A stretch of 64,000 nt of DNA from Endothia cerciana. Lineage: Eukaryota > Ascomycota > Sordariomycetes > Diaporthales > Cryphonectriaceae. Numbering within the stretch: the stretch's first letter is position 1; every line of letters starts with the position of its first letter. Positions 1-11,388 of this stretch are shown here, piece after piece. Made by a program: the position numbers and the translations under genes. The notes below the pieces were generated by a model that saw only the letters and a list, made by a program, of their open reading frames with translations, was not told where the DNA came from and did not search any database. The stretch spans positions 1 to 64,000 of the forward strand of contig JALRMH010000009.1 of assembly GCA_026119935.1 (NCBI GenBank), read 5' to 3'.

Positions 1-70
<70 letters not shown>
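1..70. repeat. 70-base poly-C homopolymer at window edge
   Basis: The first 70 bases are uninterrupted C, followed at once by ordinary sequence. This is not the CCCTAA-type telomere repeat of filamentous fungi. A homopolymer this long at an edge could be an assembly or sequencing-chemistry artefact (poly-G reads). It could also be an extreme case of the G/C tracts found elsewhere in this window. Confidence 0.95.
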
Positions 71-742
71 ATGAACACGGCGGGCGGAGAATTTCAGTAC
101 GGCAGGGGAACATCGAGAGATTCTTCTTCATGTACAGTTGGACACCCCCCCCCCCCTTTTCAGTAACAAAGAAATGAATGAATAGCCACCTCCCCCCATA
201 CGCAGAATAAATGAATAAATAAATAAATAAAATAGATGTTTGAATAAATAAACCACCTCAACCCTAAAGAATAAAACCTAGAGGGAATGAGGGTTCCGCT
301 CTCCCCATTCCCTGATCTTGGCCCCCCTCCCCACAATCGTTGATCCCTTTATTCTACCCTTACTTATTGTGACGTATACTTCTTCCGCCTGCCTCTCCCC
401 CTCCCCTCCCCTCCTCATCATTCAACCGGAAATAGTCTCATCTCTATCTGCAATGTCATGGCTCGAACACACGGCTCGCAGACGGCCTCCTCCTGCTGGT
501 GTCGCCCTACAGCCAATCAGAAGAGCGGTCGTCCCCCAGGACCCACTTGGCCGCAGTCCGACGTCATGACAAGCTCACCCTCAAGTCGCCCAACATTGAG
601 CGCTGAATTCTGCTCGCTCATGAAGAAGAGAGGACCTTTCCAGATATTTAACCTACAGGACGATATCGTATACCATTCCCAGCTTCCGCGGCCTCGAGAG
701 TGGACCCCAAGATCATATTGGCTTTCCTACGGCTGTTTTGCG
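71..742. other. Non-coding leader upstream of DUF1769 gene
   Basis: This stretch holds a second C-run (about 147-158), an AATA-type tetranucleotide repeat at about 205-251 and a pyrimidine-rich stretch at 395-425. From 458 an open frame runs in phase into the DUF1769 gene, but its 95 codons do not resemble the family and the family start lies at 743. It is therefore treated as 5' leader. No other gene is seen. Confidence 0.6.
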
Positions 743-1968
743 ATGGCAGACAAGTACGTGCTCAGGGTCACGGCAGGCCCTACGTACGACCTGGCAACCC
801 ACAAAGAGGTCCCCGTCAACACGCCTGACCTCGTCAGGGTCAGCACCGAGTGGATGGACGTCGAGCTCAGCGTGCGCATCCAGAACTACAAGGGCCTCCC
901 CCGCAACTCACCCTCGACCTCTCCCTACTTCTCCCACGAGCCGCACGCCAGCAACAAAGATCAGTATAGCATCTCTTTTCGATTTACCCCCAAGGGCCCC
1001 TCCGCCGACACCTCGGTGGATATGCCGGAGGAGAAGGACAAGGCCGCCCTGGAAGATGACGACGAGCCCGAGGGCATCTCTGGCGCCGATCTTCAGTTCG
1101 GCAATGACTTCGATCACCCCATTCGTGACCGTCTCCCCCCCGGTTTCAGCTACGCCATGAAGATCGTCAAGTGGTGGATAGACCCGGGTCTGGATGGCGA
1201 TCCATACGCCGACAGCCCCTATCTCTTCGGACCAGCACTGTCGTCCTGCAACACTATTCATGTGGGCCCGGCAGCCTTCGACGAGGCCAAGGGCGGGCTG
1301 TGGGTCGAGGAGGGTGCGTCTGACGCCGATGCAAAGGGCTGGCGGCAGGACGTCGGGGCTCCCTCGGACGGCAAGGCCCGTATGAAATGGGCTCTGCAGG
1401 ACCAGAGCAAGGAGGATTGGGTCTGGGAGTACGGGCGGACCTATGCCGTCGACTTCTTCAACGCGTACATTGATTTCAGCGAGTTCGCGTTGAGGCTGCC
1501 CGGCTACGCGGTTCCGATCATGAAGTATTGGGACGGCCAGGGGCTCAGGTACGGCCTCCCCCTCCCCCTCCCCAACAACATCTGTCACTCTGAGACTCGG
1601 ACGTATGCATAGGCCCGGATTGGTTAACGATTGCCTTGCTGCCTCTGTACAGGAAGAAGCGCTCACATCAGCTCAGATACGTTCTCCGGAACAAGACGAC
1701 CAAGCAGGTCTATTTTGTCATCCTCTTCACCCTGTACCTCAAGGAAGATGTCAACGAGGACGGGTCGCTCAAGCCAGAGGCTGCCCGTACGTACGCCTCT
1801 GGGGCGCCTGCCACCCTCGAGCATGAGGCTGCCATCGCCAACGAGGAGGACGCCAAGGAGCCCGACTTTGACGGCGAGGCAGCGCTGGAGGAGGCCAGGA
1901 AACACCTCAGCGACGTGAACCTCGCTCAGGAGGATGGAGCGGCGCCCGGGGATGACGATATCGACTAG
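743..1968 (+). CDS. DUF1769 family protein (Duc1-like)
   Basis: There are two exons, 743-1548 and 1653-1968, giving 373 residues. The 104 bp intron opens GTACGG, closes TACAG and keeps the frame through a split Arg codon. The protein has the fungal DUF1769 signature: an N-terminal beta-rich stretch beginning MADKYVLRVTAGP, a central GNDFDHPIRDRLPPGF motif, then IVKWWIDPGLDGDPYADSPY. The C-terminus is acidic and disordered (EEARKH...GDDDID). Schizosaccharomyces Duc1 belongs to this family and is a cortical phosphoinositide-associated protein; extending that role here is inference. The start at 743 was chosen because family members begin with M-x-DKY-x-LRVTAGP. An in-phase ATG at 458 would add 95 unlike residues and is probably leader or an unspliced segment. 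Confidence 0.85.
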
Positions 1969-3199
1969 GACTTCAGCTGGTGCTTGGAGAGCCTTGTTCG
2001 AGGATTGCAACGCCATTCTGCAGAGACGCGTCCGGCATCACAAGACTCGGATCACAATAAGAAGCTGCTCTGCGTACCATCCTCCTTAATTCTCGCGTTC
2101 CTCTAAAAACAACCTCGTGGATTAGGACGTAGACAGGCTAGCGGTGCCACCGCAGGAGACCACTGCAGTGGATTGGAGCAACACGGGCTGGCGTATAGAG
2201 GGTCATTACCAGCGGGGATAACCCATTCCGCCTCTCCTTTGTTAATGCATGATACCCGAACTCCATACTTCTCATTCAATACGAGCATACATCTAGAGTA
2301 TATGGGGCTGCGCATTTGTGGGACCACCAATGTGACTGCTGCCCTGCGCGCGTGTTGGGCCACACCAGGCTGGGCCGTCATCCAAAGAGGCAGGGCTTGG
2401 GATGATCGGGTGGGCGCTCGTGTTCAGATCCTGCTGTCTACCTCGGAACCGTTATGCCCTCATGCATTGGTGCCTTTTCAAGACCGCGCTCTGCACATGC
2501 CTTGACATGAAGTCTCAAGGCTTGAGCCCCTTAGAGAGGAACAAGGTTGCGATCCTGACGACATCCGCAGACCGCTCGCGTGAAGCCGACTGTGAGGTCG
2601 GTTCGGAACGCGACTATGAGGGAGACATCACTCAGGTAAACAGAACCCAAAAGGACCTCACGTAGTAGTCTGATCAGGATGGTTGCTTCCAATTACTTTC
2701 CAGCTCAGAGGGCTTATCTGTACCATAGGTATCTGTGAGTCTGGAGGCACATACCTCCTAGCATGCTCAACCGAAAGTCCCGCTAAATCACCAAGATGTC
2801 TTGCCCAGAATCACGACCACTCATTTCACAATATCTCACCAATAATGAGGGATGGGTTGTTTCGTACATCATTTCCACCAACCGGTCATGTTCGTGCTGC
2901 AGATACCTTGGATGAAAATCAGCTGCGTCGCGTCGTTCGCCCAGAATTATCTTGAGGGGTTTGTCCTCCACCCTGCTGGCTCGTTCTGCATTGCTCCGAA
3001 TGGAAGTGCTACCTCGGCCGACCGCCCTCCTCGCCTCTGATCCCCTTTGCAGCAAACCATTGTCGCCCCTCGCGAGTGATAGAGAAATCCGAGTAAGCGG
3101 GCTGGGGAATATCACCCGATGGCACAGGTTGTTATGCGGCCTGTTTGCCTGCGAGTGCCTCCAGGCTCATTTCATGGCCGGACGGGCACATAAGAAATC
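1969..3199. other. Intergenic, no gene recognised
   Basis: This is the 3' flank of the DUF1769 gene and the upstream region of the GH79 remnant. Short open frames occur on both strands (for example 2103-2381 minus and 2783-3115 minus). None shows a recognisable domain, signal peptide or splice pattern. Confidence 0.6.
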
Positions 3200-4826
3200 A
3201 TGATATCCACGCACTTGGTCGCCCTTTTGGGCCCTTACGATAGCGGCCCTCGCGGGAAGCCCAGCGATATCTCAAGTCCTTGCTAAGAGAAATGAGTCGG
3301 ACGGAGTACTCGATGTCCCTCCGACTGTGCCAAAAGGCCACCAGACTGTGCCCGCCAGCTATGTAGGGTACTCCGTCGAGTTCGCCTATATGGGCGACTA
3401 TGCTGGCAATGATTCGTAAGGTTGCCCACCATGAAGACCATTACCAGTGTCTTGGCTGAAAACCCTTTCAGATACCCGAATGAGCTCTCAATCCGACTAG
3501 TGGAGAATCTCAAGAACATCACCGGGGAGTACCCAATATCCAGGGCCGGCGGTAGCTCTCAGAGCAGGGTCACATATAATGCAAGCCAGGAGGTAGGCAT
3601 CCTTAACACCTTCGACAGTCCGACAGACCAGCAGCCGTCCGCTGTCAGCATCGGACCGGCTTGGGTGGAATCGTTCCAGCAGTTCCCCGAGGGGACCAAG
3701 TACATCGACGGGACTAGCTTCTATGACGAGAATGATACCCTGTGCGGCGGCTGTGACGGGCTGGATGAGACCGCCACCGAGGCAAGGCTTGCGTATGATG
3801 GGATCGGAGAGGCCTTGTACGGGTACGAGATCGGCAATGAGGTCGACGGTGAGTGTCCTTCCTCCCCGTGGATGGTCATATATCTGACAGGCCGGCAGGG
3901 TGGCCTGGCGGCTCTCGAAGGCCGATCAACTGGACGATCGATGTGTATGTCGCGCAGTGGAAGCTGTACGCGGAGGCCGTACTGGAAGCCATTGGGAGTG
4001 ATGAGCCCCTCTTTCAGGGCTGTGCGTTCGAGGCACCGCGGCATCTCGGGTACAACGAGACGCCCGTCTGGAACGTCGAGAACGCAGAGGCCCTTGGCAT
4101 GAACAAGACCCTGGCTGTGACTGCCGCCGACCATCCAGGGCAACCTCCTCAACCACACGCATGTGGCCAGCATCCTCTACTACCACGACTACCTCGGCAA
4201 CGCGACTGCCGGCTCCGGCGTCCCCTACGTGCTAGGCGAGACCAATAGCATCTCATGCCAGGGTACGCCGGGCATCTCCGACGCCTTCGCCGAGGCGCTG
4301 TGGTCCGTTGACTACGTAATGTACCTGGCCAGCCTCAAGGTGGAACGTGTCTACTTCCACGGTGGAACAAGGTTCTACTACAGCGCCTGGCAGCCCGTCG
4401 AGTGGAACGGGACAGCCGCGCATGTGAAGTCGCCGTACTACGGGCAACCTTTTCACTGCCACGGCGCTCGCGGGCGGAGGCAAGCAGGTTGCGGTGCTGG
4501 TGAAGGAGACGAGTTTCACCGCGTACGGCGTGTACGATGCGAACAGCACCGCGCTGAGGTCTGTGGTTGTTGCGAACCTGGAGGTTTTCAACGCCACCAT
4601 GCCGGCGGAGGGTCGGCCCTATGTCGCCGTCCAGCTTCCGGGCTGGTTTGAGAGCGGAGGGGTCCGGCGGTTGACGAGCTCTGATGTCGATACTGCTGAT
4701 AACGTCACCTTTGCAGGCCAGTGGGTGGATGATGGCGGGTATATACGTGGATCCGAGGCCGTAGAGGCCGTAAAAAACAGCACGGTGTCTGTTGGGGCCG
4801 GTGAGGCAGTCCTGATCTCGGTATAA
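3200..4826 (+). pseudogene. GH79 beta-glucuronidase-like gene, three frameshifts
   Basis: A secreted glycoside hydrolase family 79 protein can be followed across the interval, but only by changing frame. The start ATG at 3200 opens a signal peptide (MISTHLVALLG) whose hydrophobic continuation (LTIAALAG) is one base out of frame from about 3234. Two normal introns follow: GTAAGG...TTTCAG before 3472 and 3849-3898. The catalytic half carries GGSSQSRVTYN and the acid/base motif EIGNEVDG. The frame slips again near 4123-4133, between KTLAVTAA and TIQGNLLNH. A third slip lies at the GGG of 4442-4444, between SPYYG and NLFTATALAGG. Each slip equals +1 base. The C-terminal beta domain then reads to the TAA at 4824-4826. 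GH79 enzymes release (4-O-methyl-)glucuronic acid from arabinogalactan-type glycans. It is either a decaying gene or a gene with indel sequencing errors. Confidence 0.8.
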
Positions 4827-5016
4827 GATGAGCAAGCCATACCGTGACTGAGACACGGAACAGAAAGAACGAGGCACAGGGTGTCAAGATCGATGCCCGA
4901 AACTTGCCCTATGATGATTCTCATTTACGAGTCTGGGCTCTATAGGACATCAATATACGTAATCCAAAAGCATTCCCCACCACAGGCACATGCCCAGCAG
5001 ACACATGTCATCCTGC

Positions 5017-7475
5017 TTACAAGACATCGGAGTCCACACTCATCCTACGACTCATACTTCTCCGTATACGATGATCCTCCTCCTCATCGTGGTAGAGCTG
5101 TTCCCGCGGCAGCCTCACTGCCCGATCCAGCGCCACGGGCAGCCCCCGGTGCCGACCCCTGAGCATGACCAAACACAGCACTAACTTGCTTCCGGTATAC
5201 CAGCCGCCGGAGAAGCTGTAGGCCGCATCCGGCACGCCAGTACTTATACCGACGGTCCCGTAAGCGGAGACAACCTCGAAAATGATATTGAAAACACTGT
5301 ACGTGACTGGATCGTCAAGGAAGTGACGTGTCTCAATAACGCTGATCGCGAAGATGGCAAGGACGAGCCACCAGATATCGTGGGCGAGCTGTCCATGGAT
5401 CTGCTGGCCGATGAAGTCGATGCGGCTAACTGGGGCTCCTTGTCGCGGTCCAACGCCCACGCCATGCAGTGCAAAGTGGCGCCTGACTGCGCGGGACACC
5501 CGGGAGGCCGTCGTCTCCTTGCCCCGGGCAGGCCTGAGGGCGCTACCTGTGCTGAGATTACTTTCCTGTCGTTGAAGGCCATGAGGCGACCCATTGCCCT
5601 GTTCCACGTCGCTGTCGGGTTCCGGGTCGTCTGCATAAATGCCCAGGCTGCGCTCCTCGTAGACGTTGGAGTGACGCATGGTGATGACTACTGGATACAC
5701 TGAAATGTACATCATTATCACATACTGCAAGCAGGTGTTAGCACGCACAAATATCGTTGAGAGGTAGCCTGGAGCACACAGAGAGAGCGGGCATCAAGAG
5801 GGACGGCAGAGCTCGCAGGACAGCCGTATACGCACCAGTATCTGCAGTCCGATATATAAATTACTGATTCCGACCACATAGAATCCTCCCGAGCGAACAG
5901 CTATGCATTCCTCATCAGCGCTCGCAACTACTGTGTCGGGTATAGGATTGACGCACCGATGCCCTGGAAGAGCCCATCAATGATCCGCGAGCCCACCGGG
6001 ATCGCCTCGATCGTCGAGTTGCCTAGGTTGAGGACCTCAAACGCCACCCAGTCGGTGGAGTTGAGCAAGCAGACCATGAAGAGGAGCCACCAGGTCTGAC
6101 GAGCGGGAAACATGTTCGTATAGACGCGGCGAGGATACTGGAGGATGAATTTCAAGGTGAGCTTGAATTCGTGAAGGGTGTCGTCCCCTGTCGTCCAGGA
6201 CGATACTTTCAACATGGACCAGAAGAGGAACCTCAGAAAGATTGGGTATGCCGTGTTGCCTGCAAGAACCATGGCCCCCATGACAATCAAGACGAAGTAG
6301 CTGTTCTGGAAGGGCACGACGTTGGCGTCAAGCAGGGCCATGCCCGAGTTATTGAAGGCGGACACCCCAAAGAAGATGCCGGTCCACCAGGGGTCGAGAC
6401 CATTGGAGGTGGCTACCTCTGGCTTGTTGTACGCGATCCAGGCCCCGAGTGAGATGCATCCCAAGAACTGCCATAACACAAAGTACAGGGGCACAACGAC
6501 AGAAAGCACCTTCAGGGCCCGGTACTCGTGGCCTCCGAGGTCCTCGCGTTCCTCACTGGTGAGATTGTGGAACTGGGCGTTCCTGCCGACGGTCTTGCTC
6601 GTCAGGAAAGTGTGTAACCGGTGGTCCGCAGTGTTGTCATGCTTCTCGGCGGACCCATTGGCCTCGACGTTGCGCTTCCTTGCCCGGGTATCATTGGCAT
6701 AAGCAGCTGACGTCGTCCTGGCATCTCCATGGCCGAGACCTAGTGGATCATCGGCAAACGTGATGTGAGCGTTGGTTGGAGGCCACACATCTTGCCCTCC
6801 AGGGCCGTCGACCTGCTGATCCGTCACGTCCAGATGCGGTAGAGAAGCTGTGCGCCGACCACTGGGTGCCGTGGCAACCGCGCCCTCGGCATCTGCGCCG
6901 CCCGCAGGTGGCAACACCTTGGGTCCAAGACCTGCGAGGGCCACGTCGCCCGGTGGAAGAGTGGTGGCCCTTCCGATAGTCACGGTCTTGTAGAAGGGGA
7001 TCCTGAGACTCATCGAGCTGCCGGGCCGCCTGATCCTGTCCTTCTCCCTCTTCTCCCTCTTCTCCCTCTCGGCCCTCACGATGTTTTCAAAGTGCTTCTC
7101 GAAGGCATGCAGGCGGAAGGCCACGGTCCAGACAGAGACCCAGATGGCGCCGCCGAAGAGGATGAGGAGCCACAGCAGGACCTGCTGCCAGGTGGTCATC
7201 TGACTGAGGTTGACGGTATTCAGGCCAGCCTCGGTCATGGCCGAGACGACGAGGAAGAGGCTGTCGGCATAGCCGATGCTGAAGTCCGGATCAGAGGAGC
7301 CCCAGAAGATGAGGGAGGTGACCAGGACGACCACTATGAAGTAGGCATAGTGGACGGTGATGAAGTTCAGGGGTGGCAGGAAGGCTCGCAGCTCGTGAAG
7401 CAGCCGAGCGGCCCGAGGGTGCCCGCCGAGCCACCCAGCCCACCAGCGCGGGCTCCGGCCTCTTTGGCGCGCCAT
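5017..7475 (-). CDS. trk1: Trk-type high-affinity potassium transporter
   Basis: There are three exons in transcript order, 7475-5957, 5900-5836 and 5724-5017, giving 763 residues. Both introns open GTGCGT and all phases join. The N-terminal pore repeat has LPPLNFITVHYAYF and SLFLVVSAMTEAGLNTVNLS. A long hydrophilic loop (about residues 150-310) with basic KREKREKDR stretches follows, as is usual for fungal Trk. The second half has HEYRALKVLSVVVPLYF, GIFFGVSAFNNSGMALLD and VMGAMVLAGNTAYPIFLR, the conserved selectivity-loop and helix context. Exon 2 (22 codons) encodes the RSGGFYVVGISNL pore-loop segment. The C-terminus ends in VMLRGRHRGLPVALDRAV and EEEDHRIRR. The protein takes up K+ across the plasma membrane, driven by membrane potential. 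Identity is very secure; whether it is the Trk1 or Trk2 paralogue is not resolved. Confidence 0.95.
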
Positions 7476-8411
7476 GGGCCCTCAGGGCCGAAGGCAAAAG
7501 CAGGGATCGCGAGGGGTCAGGTCCGGCGTACGGAACCGGGTGAGGAGCATCACCGGCTTGGTGAGGTTCAGTCGTGTCGGGGGGAGTCGGCAGTGGTCTG
7601 CTGGACGGTGCGGGATCATAACAGCTGGCTCAGGCCGTCGGCGATGGATCTTGATATATATACATGCGCGGGGGGACCGTATTGTGAAGCAGGCGCCCCT
7701 TTGTCCACAAGGGATATACGATATACTCTAGACAAAGTCTCAATGACCGAAGAGAAGACGGTCCTCGCGATTGATGATGGAGGAGCTAATGAGGATAAAT
7801 AGACAGAGTGTCAGTATGGGGTAGAGGGAGGGGTGCACGTCAACCTGCAAAAAAGTTGAAGTGTTGGGACCAAGGGTAAGGATTCATAATTGTCAAAATT
7901 CGCCCTCACCGCTCGTGCAGTGGGCGGGCTACCCGCGCACCCCAGACCAATTCTTAAAGCAGCTGGATCCTTGCCATCGCCATGTACCGTGCCTGACGAC
8001 ATGCCGTCAACCTCCCCACGGCCACAAGGCCCAGTCACTCGAATTTTCACCATTGTCGCCAGGCAGGAGGCATATACATGGTAGAAAAGACCACCCATGA
8101 GATCTACAAGCCCAAGGAGCCAGGCGCTGGGGATGGACGGGGGGGGGGGGTGGCGTTGGTCAGGTCTTTGTCGGGGGCGGAGAGCCCAGGGGTATTATTC
8201 TTCATCTGTCTTCCGGGGCCCATCGGACGTGATCGCAAAAAGTCTGGTAGTCAACATCATCGGCCGCAGTGGTGGTGCTGCCATCTCATCATCGGCCGCC
8301 GGCCCCTGGAGGAGACCTGAGCCAGTCGGCTTGAGGCAGACGGCAGCCCAACCCTCGTCGCCGTACCTCAGGCAGGTGCTCTTCTTACCTGCCTGGTCCT
8401 TTCTGGCCATC
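7476..8411. other. trk1 promoter / yth1 3' flank
   Basis: Both neighbours are on the minus strand, so this region holds the trk1 promoter and leader and the yth1 downstream region. It has a 12-G tract at 8139-8150. Open frames here (for example 8195-8461 minus) are not supported by family similarity. No RNA gene is seen. Confidence 0.6.
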
Positions 8412-9008
8412 TTAATGCCTGCCACGATGCCTATGGCCCCCTCTCCCCCTCCAGCGCCCACCGCGCCCCCCGAACCTGCCCTGCTGGTGGCCCCTCTCCG
8501 GATCGTGACCGCGGTCCCTGTCCCTGTCCCGGTCGCGATCTCTGTCCCCGCGGTCCCTCAGCGACCCCTCATCGTCGTCGTCGAAAGGGTCCCCCCGCCT
8601 GGCCGCCAGGGCGCCGTCCTCTTCGTCCTCCCTCTTCTCGACCTTGGCGCTCGGCTTCTCCAGGTCCTTCTGCCACTTGGGGTGTGCGCCCTCCCTGCAC
8701 CCCCTGCCGTCGGGACAGAAGCCGGCCAGGAAGTAGGGGCACATCTTCTTGCGGACGTGTTTCTTGGCACACCTCGGGCCCAGCGGGCAGAAGCCCTGGT
8801 CGTAGTGCGGGCAGGGCGGCAGCTTGCTCTGGGGGTCGACGTGGAGGTAGAGGCACTCGTCGCCGTTGCTGCAGAAGCCGTTCCTCAGGAAGAAGTTGCA
8901 CTCGGGCATCTTGCGCAGGTTGAACTCGTGTAGGAACTCGCAGCTCTCGCCCTTCTTGCACAGACCACGCAGCCAGTGCTTGCAGACAAGGGAGTTGAAG
9001 GGGTGGTG

Positions 9009-9046
<38 letters not shown>

Positions 9047-9284
9047 CCTGTCTGGCACCGTTGCTGGCCGGGACGTGCCGTTCGGGGCAGCGGGTGCCGA
9101 GTGGGCAGTGGCCATTGCTGTAGGCCTTGCATATGGGTCTGTCTGCGGGGAGGCTGTGGAGGTAGGTCCTCTGGAGGAAAGGGGTGAAGGAGAAGGAGGG
9201 CGGCTGTTGAGGTGTCGCCCTGGACAGCAGCTGCTCGGACAGCTGGGCCGCGGCGGTGGCGGTCGCGGTGGCGGACGGCGCCAT
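8412..9284 (-). CDS. yth1: mRNA 3'-end processing protein Yth1 (CPSF30), five CCCH fingers
   Basis: A single exon of 290 residues encodes the zinc-finger subunit of the cleavage and polyadenylation factor, which contacts pre-mRNA in the nucleus. Five CCCH fingers are visible in order: CKAYSNGHC...RCPERH, CKHWLRGLC...CEFLH, CNFFLRNGFC...CLYLH, CPHYDQGFC...CAKKH and CPYFLAGFC...CREGAH. Spacing is C-X7/8-C-X5-C-X3/4-H. The conserved N-terminal leader SFSFTPFLQRTYLHSLP precedes finger 1. Two low-complexity parts stand out. A run of about 13 glycines from a GCC/CCG microsatellite (about 9010-9046) lies between fingers 1 and 2, and a D-R dipeptide run plus an RG-rich tail (GRFGGRGGRWRGRGG) closes the protein. 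The gene is divergent from thioredoxin reductase. Confidence 0.95.
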
Positions 9285-10264
9285 GATCTCTGGTGAGGCC
9301 CTCGCAGACGTCGCCGACAGTCGCGATAGTACCGTGATGCTGAACGATGGTTAGTTCTCTGCGGACGTTACGTTGGCAGAGAGAGAGGTTGTGATGTGCT
9401 GGGGGTTCTGCTCAAACGGCCGAGTGCGTGCATGTTCAGTACCGAGGGAGGTACAGTACATCCCCTCTGGCCTGCCCGTGCTACCACAGTGCCCCCTGTC
9501 AACCGCCTATCGATAGCCGTGGACCCCCTAGCGGCAGCACATCATTTATGGTAGGGTTACTAAGTGGTACCCACCAGCGCGATAGTGGAGGACGTGGTGG
9601 TGGGGTCCTACGGTACAGTACAGGCACGGGGTTCCGTCTATCGGCCGCTGCAGCGTTCCCCTCACTGTTTCTGCGCCGCCCAGTGCGCCCCCCACCGAGC
9701 AACCCCAAAGGAGAGGGGGAGAGAAGAAAAAAAAAAGTAAGATGTGACGGATTGGGGAAATGCGATGAGGAGATGAGGAGGAAGTTGAGAAAAATCACGT
9801 CCAGCATCCGAAGCATCTGGAAGCGATCCAAGGATTATACAATGCAATACAGCAACACCACATGGCCACACGCGCCCTGCCCTGCCCCTGGTCCCAAGAG
9901 AACCGACGCGATAGTAACTGACAAATCTGAAATCGTCACTCAGCCAGTCAGCCAGTCAGGCCCCACACACGCCACCATTAGATAAATATTCCGATCTCGT
10001 CTTCTGGGCCTCTTTCTTGTTTGTCCCCTCCGCCCGCCCTCGAAACCCTCAACAACGCCCGCCTCCGCCCGCGACAAACGTCTCGATATCCTCTGCTCGA
10101 GCACCGGCCCGGGCCCCGCCGCCAAGCTGTCTTTTAAATACTTCTTCACGCGGCCCCTACGCTCCAGCGCAACCGGACTGTCTGTAGTCGCTCTTGCTAC
10201 TGCAGGTTTCAACCAGACCCAGGCGTGCTTCTCCTCCGACCTGCACAGCCTCGGCCCCGCGAAA
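9285..10264. promoter_or_regulatory. Divergent yth1 / thioredoxin reductase intergenic region
   Basis: The 980 bp between the two start codons must contain both promoters and 5' leaders. Visible features are an A-run at 9727-9736, a repeated CAGTCAGC motif at about 9941-9956 and a pyrimidine-rich leader at 10010-10100. The open frames crossing it (9428-9985 plus and the long minus frame from 11562) show no protein family. Confidence 0.6.
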
Positions 10265-11388
10265 ATGGCCAGCCACACCAAGGTCCTGGGTACGTCCCCT
10301 CCTGCCCTGCCCTGCCCTGCCCTGCCCTGCCCGTGGTACAGGGCGACAACGTCGGGACGTGTGAGGGCTGACCCTGTGCTTGTTGTCGTCGTCGTCCAGT
10401 CATCGGCTCCGGGCCTGCTGCCCATACCGCCGCCATCTACCTGGCCCGCGCCAACCTCGAGCCCACCCTCTACGAGGGCTTCATGGCCAATGGCATAGCC
10501 GCCGGCGGCCAGCTGACCACCACCACCGATGTCGAGAACTTCCCCGGCTTCCCCGACGGCATAATGGGCGGTGCCCTGATGGACAACATGCGGAAGCAGT
10601 CGGAGCGCTTCGGCACCAAGATCATCAGCGAGACCATCGCCTACCTCGACCTCTCCAGCCGGCCTTTCAAGTACTCCACCGAATGGGACCCCGACACCAA
10701 GCACACCGCCGACACCGTCATCATCGCCACCGGCGCCACGGCCCGCCGTCTCAACCTCCCCGGCGAGGACAAGTACTGGAACAACGGCGTCTCCGCCTGC
10801 GCCGTCTGTGACGGCGCCGCCCCGATCTTCCGCAAGAAACCCCTGGTCGTCATCGGCGGTGGCGACTCCGCCGCCGAGGAGGCCATGTTCCTGACCAAGT
10901 ATGCGAGCCACGTCACCGTCCTTGTCCGCAGGGACCAGCTCCGGGCGAGCAACATCATGGCCAAGAGGCTGCAGAACCACAAGGATGTCACCATCAAGTG
11001 GAACAACGTGGGCGCCGAGATCAAGGGCGACGACAAGGGCCTCATGAGCCACCTGGTCGTGCGCAACGTCAAGACGGGCGAGGAGGAGACCCTCGAGGCG
11101 AACGGTCTGTTCTACGCCATCGGCCACGATCCCGCCTCCGCCCTCGTCAAGGGCCAGATCGACACGGACGAGGACGGCTACATCGTCACCAAGAGCGGCT
11201 CCCCCCTGACCAACATCGAGGGCGTCTACGCCGCTGGTGACGTCCAGGACAAGAGGTACAGGCAGGCAATCACAAGCGCGGGCTCGGGGTGCATGGCCGC
11301 GCTCGAGGCCGAGAAGTTCCTCTCCGAGCACGAGGAGGCCGAGGCACCGGTTACTGCCGAACAAAACTGGGGCGAGAAGAAGGCGTGA
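10265..11388 (+). CDS. trr1: Thioredoxin reductase (NADPH)
   Basis: There are two exons, 10265-10289 and 10400-11388, giving 337 residues. The first exon encodes eight residues plus one base, MASHTKVL, and the intron opens GTACGT and closes GTCCAG. The product is a low-molecular-weight flavoprotein of the bacterial/fungal type. It has the FAD dinucleotide fold VIGSGPAAHTAAIYLAR, the fungal signature YEGFMANGIAAGGQLTTT, the redox-active CAVC in SACAVCDG, the NADPH-binding GGGDSAAEEA and the C-terminal FAD motif GVYAAGDVQD. It reduces thioredoxin with NADPH and so supports ribonucleotide reduction, sulfate assimilation and oxidative-stress defence, mainly in the cytosol. Length and motifs match the family fully. 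The intron carries a CCTGC pentanucleotide array. Confidence 0.97.
10301..10332. repeat. (CCTGC)n array in thioredoxin reductase intron 1
   Basis: About six tandem copies of the pentanucleotide CCTGC lie inside the intron, about 10 bases after the donor. Confidence 0.9.

Noticed and set aside
1..70. Telomere
   Set aside because: Pure C rather than CCCTAA-type units.
458..742. N-terminal extension of the DUF1769 protein
   Set aside because: The 95 in-frame codons lack family resemblance and the family-typical start lies at 743.
8097..8933. 278-codon plus-strand frame over yth1
   Set aside because: It lies opposite the zinc-finger exon and encodes only proline/valine-rich low complexity.
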